Source of the DNA: Typhlomys cinereus
Taxonomy: Eukaryota > Chordata > Mammalia > Rodentia > Platacanthomyidae
Assembly: GCA_023101885.1 (NCBI GenBank)
Contig: JALPQD010000402.1
Span: 1,447,419 to 1,511,418 of the forward strand
Length of the DNA stretch: 64,000 nt
Reading direction: 5' to 3'
The notes beneath the pieces are model-generated. The model was not told the origin of the DNA. It did not search any database and saw only the letters and a program-made list of their open reading frames with translations. Of the stretch, positions 23,115-34,767 are shown one piece after another; the first letter of the stretch is position 1; each line of letters opens with the position of its first letter. A program made the position numbers and the translations under genes.

Positions 23115-23434
23115 TTTAACTCTTAAGATCTCTCAATTTCACTAAACTGAATTATTTGGCTTGGGGTCCTGGTGGGCGGGCGCGGGCGGAGACTTACCTA
23201 GGGCGGGTGGGGGCGTGAGGGGTGTGAGGCCCGTCTGGACCGCGCAAGCTCGTCCCGACCTGCAGAGGGGGGTGGGGTGTAAAGGGAGGATGGGGGTGTC
23301 GGCGTGGGGCTATTTAACCCGAGGGCAGCTGGGGCGGGGCCCAGGCGCAGGGGGAGGTCCTCCTCCTCCCTCGGCCCCGTGCGCCTCTCTGGCTGGATGG
23401 TGGGAGTCGGAGCCGGGTCCCTGTGGGCTGACCT
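23115..23434 (-). promoter_or_regulatory. L1 element 1 5' UTR, CpG-rich promoter region
   Basis: GC-rich sequence with many CpGs. On the minus strand it carries GGGTTAAATAGCCCC, a TATA-like box, and a 'cctaggtaagt' stretch that looks like a splice donor. Both recur at matching places in the 5' UTR of L1 element 4 at 33.3 kb (TATA-like box also in element 3). About one monomer and part of another are present. Confidence 0.65.
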
Positions 23435-23442
23435 CACCAACA

Positions 23443-25431
23443 TTAGGTTGAAGGGAACTGGCTACAATCTCTTCACATAACAGTTGAGAGTGGGATGATC
23501 CTTACTTGCCAGAACAGCATGCCTGACCAAGTATACACAAGGATGCCTCCTTTCCTCAAACAGTTCCCTCCATTTTATTCACCTGCCTGAGGACTAGTCC
23601 CTCCCATCATAGGCTGGGCCTTCCCATCCACTAGACAATATCATGCAGGTTTGCTTTGGGCTTACCTGAACTATAATTATCTATATATGTGCCCAGATCT
23701 CAAACCCTCAAGCTGACACTTGTAACTAGGACACAGTAGCACATTTACTATACATAATCAAGGAACATTTAAATGTAAACCAGTCTGGGATCTATAAATA
23801 AAATTAACTAAGACCAGAAACAAAGGGAAATTCACTGAGCTCAGCTGAAGGCTGACATCTGAAAGTACATGTGCCTGAGGTATGAGGATCCAGAACATAT
23901 ACATCATGAAATCAATAGCACAATCCATCTAACTAGCACAAGGTCATAGCAGAGCTACTGTTGTCTGTTCTTCTTTCTTATAGCAGGAACATTTCACATG
24001 CCCCCTTCCTGGCGGGTATCAAGTGTGTCTCACAAAGGTGTTGTTTGTAGCACTTCAAGGCTGGGTGGGAGATGAAGTGCCTGGTCACAGGGAACACAAG
24101 GTAGCTACACTGGATGATGGAGTTCCAGAGATCTACACATCCCACCATCATCCTAGCTCATGGAATTTCTGATGGAAATGTAGATGGGTGATGGGGTCCA
24201 TTTGGGCCTTGCTTAGGACTCAGTTGAACGGCCAATCTTATCTGAAAGTCCCTGTGGCTTCTGTTACTGTCAGAAGAGACTAAACAGAAGTGTTTTTGGT
24301 CAAGGTACAGTGACTATCACAGAGTGTGAGCTGGAGCTGCAGTGACCACATCCTGCTTATGTTCCAACACTGGTCAGCTTCTGCCTGCTGCCCTGCAAGA
24401 GAAATATAATCTCCCATGGAGTCATGACACAATAGCCCAATCAGCCTGGATGAACCCTTAAGTCCAGTAGCAGGGCTGGGATTCCTGTTGTCAATCATGC
24501 TTAAAGTTGTCTTATTCAAACCATGTAAAAGAGTTAGCATCCTCCCTCCTGAGCACCAGAGTGTCCTTTTCAATGTACAAACTGTTTGACCTTGGCACAA
24601 CTATTCTGTATCTCCTGCCCACACTTTTTTGGTTGCTCCACATCTTGTAGGGCAAGAGTCGACTCTCATGAGGAAATGAGCCACACTGCTTGAACAGAAA
24701 ATTAGTGCTGGCTGAGGGATAGTTTCCTGCAAATGGGTTTGAGAGGAGTCTGCAGGGGCACTACTGGGCCGACTGCCTATAGAACCATCACTCATGCACC
24801 AGGGCCTTTCTGCAGCCAGGGGACTCCATGAAGAAATCTACTTGGTAAAAAGAAATGGCATCCAAAGCCCTTCCCCTACCAGGACACTCATGGAGTTGAC
24901 TATTTTGTAGATCAACCATTGCTGAAAGGAACCCTCTTCCTGTGTCATGAAGGCTTCTGAAAGATGTCAATGCTGACCCAACCAGGAGAAATCTACTCTA
25001 GGGGACAGGACCCAGGGAGAAGGCTGACTCCAAAGGTTGTTCTTGGAGCTACTGGGACAGGTGCTAATGCTAAACAAAACAAATTAAACAAGACAAAACA
25101 TAATGAATTTCCCTCAAAGAGCTTCTCAGTAAAGACGACACGTACTCAGAGGCCTGAGAGCAAACATTTCCACCATGCCCCCCCTTCTCCTTATCTTACC
25201 CTCTGTGTGTCTCCTGTGTGCTCATCCTCATGAAGCTCATGGATCATGGCAGATGCTCAGTGTGTCTCTGCTACCATTCTTGCTTCCTACAGCATTGCAT
25301 TCATCTTCCCTGAAGCATTTCTAGGGCTAGAAAGTGGACTCATCATGGTAAAGGCCTCATCATGCCACACGGATACTTTGAGTAGAATAGTAAAGGAGAC
25401 TCCATGAAGTGACTTTCACTGGGAAAGACCA
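23443..25431. other. Block A: low-copy sequence, paralogous to block B
   Basis: No gene recognised. From about 23,800 to 24,545 it aligns, with indels, to about 35,756-36,815. Shared stretches include 'caaagggaaatt', 'tctgttcttctttcttata', 'gctacactggatgatg' and 'catggaatttctgatgga'. From about 24,550 to 25,431 I see no clear partner. Confidence 0.7.
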
Positions 25432-28022
25432 GCACCAAAGAATACACATTTTTCTCAGCAGCACACGGAACTTTCTCCAAAATAGATCACATATTGGGCC
25501 ACAAAACGAATCTACACATATACAGGAAAATTGAAATTCTAGCCTGTACCTTATCAGACCACCATGACCTAAAGCTTGACATCCACAACACAACAAGCAA
25601 CAGAAAATACACCAACTCCTGGAAACTTAACAATATGATGTTGAATGAGAATTGAATTCAGGAAGAAATTACAAAGGAAATTCAAGATTTCCTAAAAGTG
25701 AATGATAATGAAAATGCAACTTACCAAAATCTCTGGGACACAATGAAAGCAGTCCTAAGAGGTAAGTTCATAGCTCTTAATGACTACATCAAAAAATGGA
25801 AACATCAGAAATAAATAATAATGCAGCTTAAAGCTTTAGAGACACTAGAGCAATCTGATCCCAAAAGCAGTAGAAGGGAGGAGATTAGCAAAATAAGGGG
25901 AGAAATATCCGAAATCGAGATTAGGAAAAGGATACAGAAAATCAACCAGTCAAAAAGCTGGTTTTTTGAAAAAAAATCAATAAGATTGATACACCCCTAG
26001 CTAAATTAACCAAAAGCAAGAGAGAGAAAACCCAAATTAACAAAATTGGAAATGAAAATGGAGTCATCACTACTGACACCCAAGAAATCCAGAGAATTAT
26101 AACATCATATTTCAAAAACTTATACTCGGTGAAATTTGACAACACAAAAGAGATGGATGAATTTCTAAGTAAACACAAATTACCTATATTGAATCAGGAA
26201 GTTGTGAATTATTTAAATAGTCCTATAACATATGAGGAAATTGAGGAAGTAATCTCGAATCTTCCCACCAAAAAATGTCCTGGACCAGATAGACTCAGCA
26301 CAGAGTTCTACCCGACATTTAAGGAGCTAATAACACCAATACTTCTTAAACTGTTCCATCAAATAGCAAAGGAACACTGCCAAATTCCTCCTATGAAGCT
26401 TATATCATCTTAATCCCAAAACCTAATAAAGATACACTTAAAAAAGAAAACTATAGGCCAATCACTCTGATGAACACAGATGCAAAGATTCTCAACAAAG
26501 TCTTAGCAAATCGGATTAAAAAACATATCAAAAAGATCATCCATGGGGATCAAGTATGCTTTATCCCCAGCATACAAGATTGGTTCAATATATGCAAATC
26601 AATAAATGCAATTCAACATATAAACCAGTCCAAAGTTCAAGACCACATGATACTCTCGATAGATGCAGAAAAAGCTTTTTTTTTTAAATTTTTTTTATTT
26701 ATTCAATTGTGGGTGTGTGCGTATGTATGTGCGCGCGCGTGTGTGTGGGTGTGTGTGTGTAGAACCACGGACAAATTCGGGAACCACCATGAACGCCTCC
26801 ACCTCCTTCTGCCCCGGGATTCACAGGCTCCGTCCTACCAGGACCAGAAGTACAGGCCGCCCCCGCTTCCGCCTGGCGTCTATATGTGGGATCTGGGATC
26901 CGAACTCGGGACCTTCCGCCTGCAAGGCAGAGGCTTAACCCCTGAGTCACCTCTCCAGCCCTAGAAAAAGCTTTTGACAAGATGCAACAGCCCTTTATGA
27001 TAAAAATCCTAGAGAAGGTTGGAATAGAAGGAACCTTTATCAATATAATAAAAGCTGTATACAACAAGCCAACAGCAAGGATTATACTCAATGGGGAAAA
27101 ACTTGAAGCATTCCCACTTTGATCAGGAACTAGACAAGGCTGTTCACTCTCACCACTTCTATTCAATATTGTACTTGAAGTCTTAGCTGAAGCCATAAGA
27201 CAAGAAAGGAACATAAAAGGGATTCAAATTGGCAAGGAAGAAGTCAAGTTATTTCTATTTGCAGATGACATCATCGTACACCTGAGTGATCCCAAAAACT
27301 CCACCACGAAGCTCCTGGAATTAATTGAGAAGTTCAGCAGGGTGGCAGGATACAAAATAAATGTATAAAAATCAGTGGCCTTCCTATATGCCCAGAATGA
27401 AAGAAGTGAAAAAGCCCTGAAAGAAACAACCCCATTTACTATAGCCCCTAAAAAATGAAATACCTTGGTATAAACCTAACCAAGGAAGAAAGAGACTTCT
27501 ATAATGAAAACTTTAAAACCCTATAGAAAGAAATAGCAGAAGACACCAGAAGGTAGAAAGACCTCCCTTGTTCCTGGATTGGCAGAATCAACATCATAAA
27601 AATGACCATCCTACCAAAGGCAATACCAATGCTATACCAACTAAAATCCCAAAGCAATTCATTAAAGAAATTGACCAAACAATCTCAAAATTCATATGGA
27701 GGCACAAAAGACCTAGGAGAGCAAAAACAATACTGAGTAACAAAAACACTGCTGGAGGTATCACCATACCAAACCTTAGTCTGTACTACAAATCCATAGC
27801 TGTAAAAACAACCTGGTTTTGGCTCCAAAATAGTGCACAGATCAATGGAGAAGGGTTGAAGAACGAGATATAAGCCCACACAACTACAGCCATTTGATCT
27901 TTGACAAAGGGGCCCAAAAAATCCAATGGAAAAAGAACAGCACCTTCAACAAATGGTGCTGGCAAAACTGAATATCCATATGCAGAAGATTAAAACTAGA
28001 CCCGTACTTGTCACCATGTACA
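25432..28022 (+). mobile_element. L1 element 2: 5'- and 3'-truncated ORF2 fragment
   Basis: Starts within the endonuclease part (matching 30,137 onward of element 3) and runs through reverse transcriptase ([11 protein letters not shown] near 27,263) to the C-terminal region, ending abruptly at 'acaagactta' 28,022, where a new L1 5' UTR begins. Many frameshifts and stops are present. A SINE interrupts it at 26,680-26,962. It has no A-tail of its own. Confidence 0.85.
26680..26962 (-). mobile_element. GC-rich B2/ID-like SINE with target-site duplication
   Basis: Reverse-strand SINE inserted in L1 element 2. The 13-bp duplication 'agaaaaagctttt' lies at 26,667-26,679 and 26,963-26,975. The plus-strand order is a T-rich A-tail complement, (TG)n, a CpG-rich body, then the tRNA-like head ending 'cacctctccagcc'. 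Less decayed copies occur at 35,980 and 46,620. Confidence 0.9.
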
Positions 28023-28452
28023 AGACTTAACTCCAGCCTTCCCCTCCACTCCGCAGCCCGGGAAGCACGCGCTTTCCAGCCAGGCCTCATCGCGCCCTGA
28101 CCCAGGTAAACTTGGTCCCCGCCTGCCCCGAGAGCCCCAGGCCGCCCGAGTGGACCCAGTTCCTCCCACCATCAAGCCGGAGCCATGCGTGCAGGGCCTG
28201 GGAGGAGGAGAGGGCACCCCCTCTGCGCCCGGCCAGCCCTCGGGTGCCCCGGGTTTAAATAGCGCCCCGCCGATGCCCCATCCCCCCTTCCCCTCCACTC
28301 CCCCGCCCGGGACACGTGCTCGCGATCCAGCCGGGCCTCACCTCAATGCAACCCAGGTAAGCTCGGTCCCCGCCCGCCCCCAGAGCCCCAGGCCAAATAA
28401 TTCAGTTTAGTGAAAAACCCACAGAAATTAAAAGAAGATCTTAAGAGTTAAA
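28023..28452 (+). promoter_or_regulatory. L1 element 3 5' UTR with repeated monomers
   Basis: A block beginning 'cttcccctccactcc' occurs at about 28,034 and again at about 28,288, a period of about 250 bp, each containing 'acccaggtaa' and 'agagccccaggc'. One full monomer plus part of a second precede ORF1. GGTTTAAATAGCGCC near 28,250 is a TATA-like site. CpG-rich. Confidence 0.7.
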
Positions 28453-29548
28453 ATGACAATGCCAAAGTCTAAGTGCAAATCCATGAGAAACAACACTCAA
28501 GTAAACAAATCTCCCACTGAAGGAATTAATCCCATAATGTTAGACTCCAACCAGAACAAACCCATGGAAAATGGTCAAGAAAGCCTGACCCAGGATAACG
28601 ACCTTCAAAATATGATCATTACCATGTTCAATACTATGAAAGAGGAAATCAGGGAGGAATTAAATAATTGAATCAATCGCTTTGAGGAGGAACACAACAG
28701 ACACATGGAGGAGTTGAGAAAAACTGTGCAAGAATCAAAAACTGGCATAGAGCAATTAAAGCAGACTCAAGTAGAGTTTAAAACTGAGCTAAAAGACAAG
28801 TTATCTTCAACCCAGAGCTCCACAGAGAGTCTTATCAGCAGAACTAACGAAGCAGAAAACAGAATTTTAGATCTTGAAGATAAAGTGGGAGTATTAACCA
28901 GCTCAATGGAAGAGATTGTTAAAGCCAAAAAGATGCTTGAGAGAAATATCCAGGAGATATGGGACACCATGAAGAAGCCCAACATGTGTATTCATGGAAT
29001 ACCAGAGCAAGAATCTCAAAATACCACCCCTGAGGAAATATTTCAAACGATCATCAAGGAAAACTTTCCTCATCTAAAAAAAGAGAGGCCCATCCATATA
29101 CAAGAGGCATTCCGCACCCCAAACAGATATGACCAAAACAGAAGCTGGCCACGGCAAATAATAGTCAAAGCACTCCACATTCAAGATAAAGAACTGGTGC
29201 TGAGAGCTTCAAGGGAGAAAAAACAAGTCACTTTTAAAGGTAAACCTATTAAAATAACAAATGACTTCTCAGTCGAAACAGTAAAAGCAAGAAGAGCTTG
29301 GAGAGACATACTTCAAGTATTGAATGAGCAAAAATGTCAACCCAGGCTGATTTACCCTGCAAAACTATCAGTCATGATCGAGGGAGAAAGAAAAATCTTC
29401 CAGCACAAAGATAACTTGAAGGGATGGATACATGTCCACCAAACCAGGCCTTCAAAAAATGCTAGAAATGATACTCAAGCGTGAAGAAAAAAACAGGCAT
29501 ATCCAGGAGAACAGAAGGCAAGTATAACATCATTAAAAGCGAAGCAAT
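28453..29548 (+). pseudogene. L1 element 3 ORF1, stop and 4-bp insertion
   Basis: Same protein as ORF1 of element 1. A stop replaces a codon after REELNN (about 28,669-28,671), inside the coiled coil. A 4-bp insertion near 29,422 (AAGGGATGGATAC against AAGGGATAC in element 4) throws the last 40 or so codons out of frame. Confidence 0.85.
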
Positions 29549-32500
29549 ATACTTATAAAAACTACTAAACAAATAAATGTCTGGAATCAAAAATAGTTTC
29601 ACCATTATAACACTAAGTGTTAATGGAATTAACTCACCGATCAAGAGACACAGATTACAAACTTGGATTAAAAATCACAATCCATCAATCTGCTGCCTGC
29701 AGGAAATCCATCTCACCACAAAAGATAGGCACGCTCTAAAAATAAAAGGCTGGTCAACAATTCTACAAGCAAATGGAAGCAGAAAACGGGCAGGGGTAGC
29801 CATTATGCTGTCAGACAAAGTGGACTTCAAACCAAAGAAAATTATAAGAGACACGGATGGATACTACATTTTAATCACAGGTACAATTCACCAGGAAGAC
29901 TTCACAATACTGAACATATATGCACCCAATACGGGCCCCTCCACATTCATTAAGAAAACCCTACAGCATCTAAAGCAAGAAATCAACCCCCAAACGATAA
30001 TTCTTGGGGACTTCAACACCGCCCTCTCAACATGGGATAAATCAACAGATCAAAAGCTTAACAGAGACACTTTGGACCTTAATCAAACCCTGAAAGAAAT
30101 GGACCTTACAGATCTCTATCGAACTTTTCACCATGCACCAAAGAATACACATTTTTCTCAGCAGCACACGGAACTTTCTCCAAAATAGATCACATACTGG
30201 GCCACAAAACGAATCTACACATATACAAGAAAGTTGAAATTCTAACCTGTGCCCTATCAGAGCACCATGGCCTAAAGCTGGGCATCCACAACACACAAAC
30301 AAGAGAAAATACACTAACTCCTGGAAACTTAACAATATGATTCTGAATGAGAACTGGATTCAGGAAGAAATTAAAAAGGAAATTAAAGTTTTCCTGAAAG
30401 TGAATGATAATGAAAATACAACTTACCAAAATCTCTGAGACACAATGAAAGCTGTTCTAAGAGGTAAGTTCATAGCTCTTAATGCCTACATCAAAAAAAT
30501 GGAAACATTAGAAATAAACAACTTAACAATGCAGCTTAAAGCCCTAGAGAAACTAGAGCAATGTGATCCCAAAAGTAGTAGAAGAGAGGAGATTAGCAAA
30601 ATAAGGGGAGAAATATCTGAAATCGAGATTAAGAAAACGATAGAAAAAATCGACCAGTCAAAAAGCTGGTTCTTTGAAAAAATCAACAAGATTGATACAC
30701 CCCTAGCTAAATTAACCAAAAGCAGGAGAGAAAAAACCCAAATTAAAAAAATTAGAAATGAACATGGAGTTATCAATATGGATACCCACGAAATCCAGAG
30801 AATTATAACATCATATTTCAAAAACTTGTACTCTGTGAAGTTTGACAACACAAAAGAGATGGATGAATTTCTAAGTAAACACAACCTACCTAAATTGAAT
30901 CAGGAAGTTGTGAATTATTTAAATAGTCCTATAACATACAGGAAATTGAAGAAGTAATCCTGAATCTTCCCACCAAAAAATGTCCTGGACCAGAGTTCTA
31001 CCAGACATTTAAGGAGTTAATAACACCAATACTCCTTAAATTGTTCCATCAAATAGCAAAGGAAGGAACACTACCAAATTCCTTCTACGAAGCTAATATT
31101 GTTTTAATCCCAAAACCTAATAAAGATTCACTTAAAAAAGAAAACTATAGGCCGATGTCTCTGATGAACACAGATGCAAAGATTGTCAACAAAGTCTTAG
31201 CAAATCAGATTCAAAAACATATCAAAAAGATCATTCACGGGGACCAAGTAGGCTTCATCCCCGGCACACAAGGTTGGTTCAACATACGCAAATCAATAAA
31301 TGTAATTCATCATGTAAACCAGTCCAAAGTCCAAGACCACATGATACTCTCCATAGATGCAGAAAAAGCCTTTGACAAAATCCAACAGCCTTTTATGATC
31401 AAAACGCTAGAGACAATAGGAATGGAAGGAACCTTTATCAATATAATAAAAGCTGTATACAACAAGCCCACAGCAAGGATTATGCTCAATGGGGAACAAT
31501 TGGAAGCATTCCCACTTCGATCAGGAACTAGACAAGGCTGTTCACTCTCACCACTTCTATTCAATATTGTACTTGAAGTCTTAGCTGAAGCCATAAGACA
31601 AGAAAGGGACATAAGAGGGATTCAAATCGGCAAGGAAGAAGTCAAGTTATCCCCATTTGCAGATGACATGATCTTATACCTGAGTGATCCCAAAAACTCC
31701 ACCAGGAAGCTCCTTGAACTAATTGAGAAGTTCAGCAGGGTGGCAGGATACAAACTAAATGTGCAAAAATCAGAGGCCTTCCTATATCCCCAGAATGAAA
31801 GAAGTGAAAAAGCCTTGAGAGAAACAATCCCATTTACTATAGCCCCTAAAAAAATGAAATACCTTGGTATAAACCTAACCAAGGAGGTAAAAGACCTTTA
31901 AATGAAAACTTTAAAACCCTAAAGAAAGAAATAGCAGAAGACACCAGAAGGTGGAAAGACCTCCCTTGTTCCTGGATTGGCAGAATCAACATCGTAAAAA
32001 TGACCATCTACCAAAGGCAATATACAGATTCAATGCTATACCAATCAAAATCCCAAGCAATTCTTTAAAGAAGTTGACCAAACAATCTCAAAATTCATAT
32101 GGAGGCACAAAAGACCCAGGATAGCAAAGACAATCCTGAGTAACAAAAACACTGATGGAGGTATTACCATACCAAACCTTAGTCTATACTACAAATCCAT
32201 AGTTATAAAAACTGCCTGGTACTGGCTGCAAAATAGACAGATCAATGGATAAGGGTTGAAGACCCAGATATAAGCCCACAAAATTACAGCCATTTGATCT
32301 TTGACAAAGGGTCCCAAACAATCCAATGGAAAAAGAACAAGATCTTCAACAAATGGTGCTGGCAAAACTGGATCTCCACATGCAGAAGATTAAAGCTGGA
32401 CCCATACTTGTCACCATGTACAAGACTTAATTCCAAATGGATCAAGGACCTTGATTTAAGCCAGAGACTTTAAAAACCATAGTTGAAAGGATAGGGAACT

Positions 32501-33306
32501 CCCTCGAGCTGATTGGGCTAGGTCAACAGTTCCTAAACAGACATCCAATGGCACAGTCACTGCTACCAACTCTCAACAGTTGGGATCTTATGAAATTAAA
32601 GAGCTTCTGTTCAGATAAAGAGATTGTAACACGAGCTCAAAGGCAACCCACAGAATGGGAGAAAATCTTCACTAACACATATCTGACAGAGCTCTACTGT
32701 CCAGAGTGCACAAAGAACTTAGAAAACTAAACTCCAAGGGAAACAATGGCCCAATTAAAAAATGGGCCCTGGAACTTAAAAGAAACTTTACCAGGGATGA
32801 AATTAAAATGTCTAACAAATATCTGAAAAAATGCTCCACTTCCTTAGCCATCAGAGAAATGCAAATCAAAACTTCCCTGAGATATCATCTCACCCCGGTC
32901 AGGATGGCAAAAATCCACAATACAAACAACAAATGCTGGAGAGGATGTGGAGACAGGGGAACTTTGCTACATTGCTGGTGGGAATGCAGGCTCATACAGC
33001 CACTCTGGCGAGCCGTCTGGAGATTCTTAAAGAAATTAAAGATTGAAATGCCGTATGACCCTGCTATTCCACTTTTGGGAATAACCCCCCATACAGCAGA
33101 GGTTTGCCTCGATAGCACAAGCTCAACCATGTTCATAGCAGCACTGTTTACAATAGCAAAGTCATGGAATCAGCCCAAATGTCCAACAGTTGACGAGTGG
33201 ATAAGGAAACAGTGGTACATCTATACAATGGAGTACTACTCAGCCATCAAAAATGATGAATTACTGGAATTTGCTGGGAAATGGATGTCATTAGAAAAAA
33301 TTATAT

Positions 33307-33660
33307 CCCCTTTACACCCCACCCCGCTCCGCCAGCCGGGCCTCTCCCCACACCCTAGGTAAGTCTCCACCCTGCGCACCGCCCACCAGGACCCCAGGTC
33401 CGCCCACAGGGACCCAGCTCCGACTCCCACCATCCAGCCGGAGCCCGCGCGGGGCCAAGGGACGAGGAGGACTTCCCCCTGCGCCCTGGCCCCGCCCCAG
33501 CTGCCCTCGGGTTAAATATCCCCACGCTGACGCCCCCATCCTCCCTTTACCTCACCCCGCTCTGCCAGTCGGGTCGCACGTGAGGTCCAGCCGGGCCTCA
33601 CCCCGCGACCTAGGTAAGTCTCCGCTTGAACCCGCCCACCAGGACCCCAGGCCAAATAAT
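33307..33660 (+). promoter_or_regulatory. L1 element 4 5' UTR monomers
   Basis: Blocks starting 'cctttac' at about 33,308 and 33,544 repeat with a period of about 237 bp. Each holds 'cctaggtaagtctcc', a strong match to a splice donor, and 'caggaccccagg'. A TATA-like GGGTTAAATATCC lies near 33,510. Confidence 0.7.
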
Positions 33661-33696
33661 TCAGTTTAGTGAAATTGAGAGATCTTAAGAGTTAAA

Positions 33697-34767
33697 ATGA
33701 CAATGCCAAAGTCAAAGTGCAAATCCATGAGAAGCAACACTCAAGTAAACAAATTTCCCACTGAAGAAATTAATCCCATAATGTTAGACTCCAACCAGAA
33801 CAAATCCACGGAAAAAGGCCAAGAAAGCCTCACCCAGGATAAAGACTTTCAAAATATGATCATTACCATGTTCAATACTATGAAAGAGGAAATCCGGGAG
33901 GAATTACATAATCGAATCAGTCGCTTTGAAGAGGAACACAACAGACATCTGGAGGAGTTGAGAAAAACAGTGCAAGAAACAAAAAGTGGCACAGAATAGT
34001 TAAAACAAAATCAAGCAGATTTTAAAACTGAGCTAAAAGACAAGTTATCTTCAACCCAGAACGCCACAGAGAGTCTTATCAACAGAACTAACAAAGCAGA
34101 AAACAGAATTTCAGACCTTGAAGATAAAGTGGGAGTACTAATCAGCTCAATGGAAGAGATTGTTAAAGCCAAAAAGATACTTGAGAGAAATAGCCAAGAC
34201 ATATGGGACACCCTGAAAAAGCCTAACATGCGTATTCATGGAATACCAGAGCAAGAATCTCAAAATACCACCCCTGAGGAAATTTTTCAAACGATCATCA
34301 AGGAAAACTTTCCTCATCTAAAAAAAGAAAGGCCCATCCATATACAAGAGGCATTCCGCACCCCAAACAGATACGACCAAAATAGAAGCACGCCACGGCA
34401 AATAATAGTTAAAACACTCCACATTCAAGATGAAGAACTGGTGCTGAGAGCTTCAAGGGAGAAAAAACAAGTCACTTTTAAAGGTAAACCTATTAAAATA
34501 ACAAATGACTTCTCAGTCGAAACAGTAAAAGCAAGAAGAGCTTGGAGAGACATACTTCAAGTATTGAATGAGCAAAAATGTCAACCCAGGCTGATTTACC
34601 CTGCAAAACTATCAGTCATGATCGAGGGAGAAAGAAAAATCTTCCAGCACAAAGATAACTTGAAGGGATACATGTCCACCAAACCAGGCCTTCAAAAAAT
34701 GCTAGAAATGATACTCAAGCGTGAAGAAAAAAACAGGCATATCCAGGAGAACAGAAGGCAAATATAA
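33697..34767 (+). pseudogene. L1 element 4 ORF1, one stop
   Basis: Same start (MTMPKSKCKSMRSN) as the other copies. A TAG at about 33,997-33,999 ends the frame after KSGTE, inside the coiled coil. The C-terminal RNA-binding half (34,129-34,767) is open to its own stop after ENRRQI, slightly earlier than in element 1. Confidence 0.85.

Larger units (their letters stand above)
17171..23434 (-). mobile_element. Near full-length L1 (element 1), minus strand
   Basis: Read on the minus strand: GC-rich 5' UTR (23,434-23,115), ORF1 (23,114-22,021), ORF2 (22,001-18,172), a 3' UTR with a G-rich purine tract (complement of 17,217-17,300) and an A-tail of 18 bases at 17,171-17,188. Length about 6.3 kb is full for an L1. 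An 8-bp match 'caccaaca' at 17,157-17,164 and 23,435-23,442 may be what is left of the target-site duplication. Both ORFs carry breaks, so it is not expected to be mobile. Confidence 0.9.

Noticed and set aside
23161..23451. Gly/Pro-rich open frames
   Set aside because: They lie in the CpG-rich 5' UTR of L1 element 1 and are non-coding.
26920..26962. tRNA-like sequence
   Set aside because: It is the head of a SINE. The internal promoter boxes are degenerate and there is no cloverleaf of a real tRNA gene.
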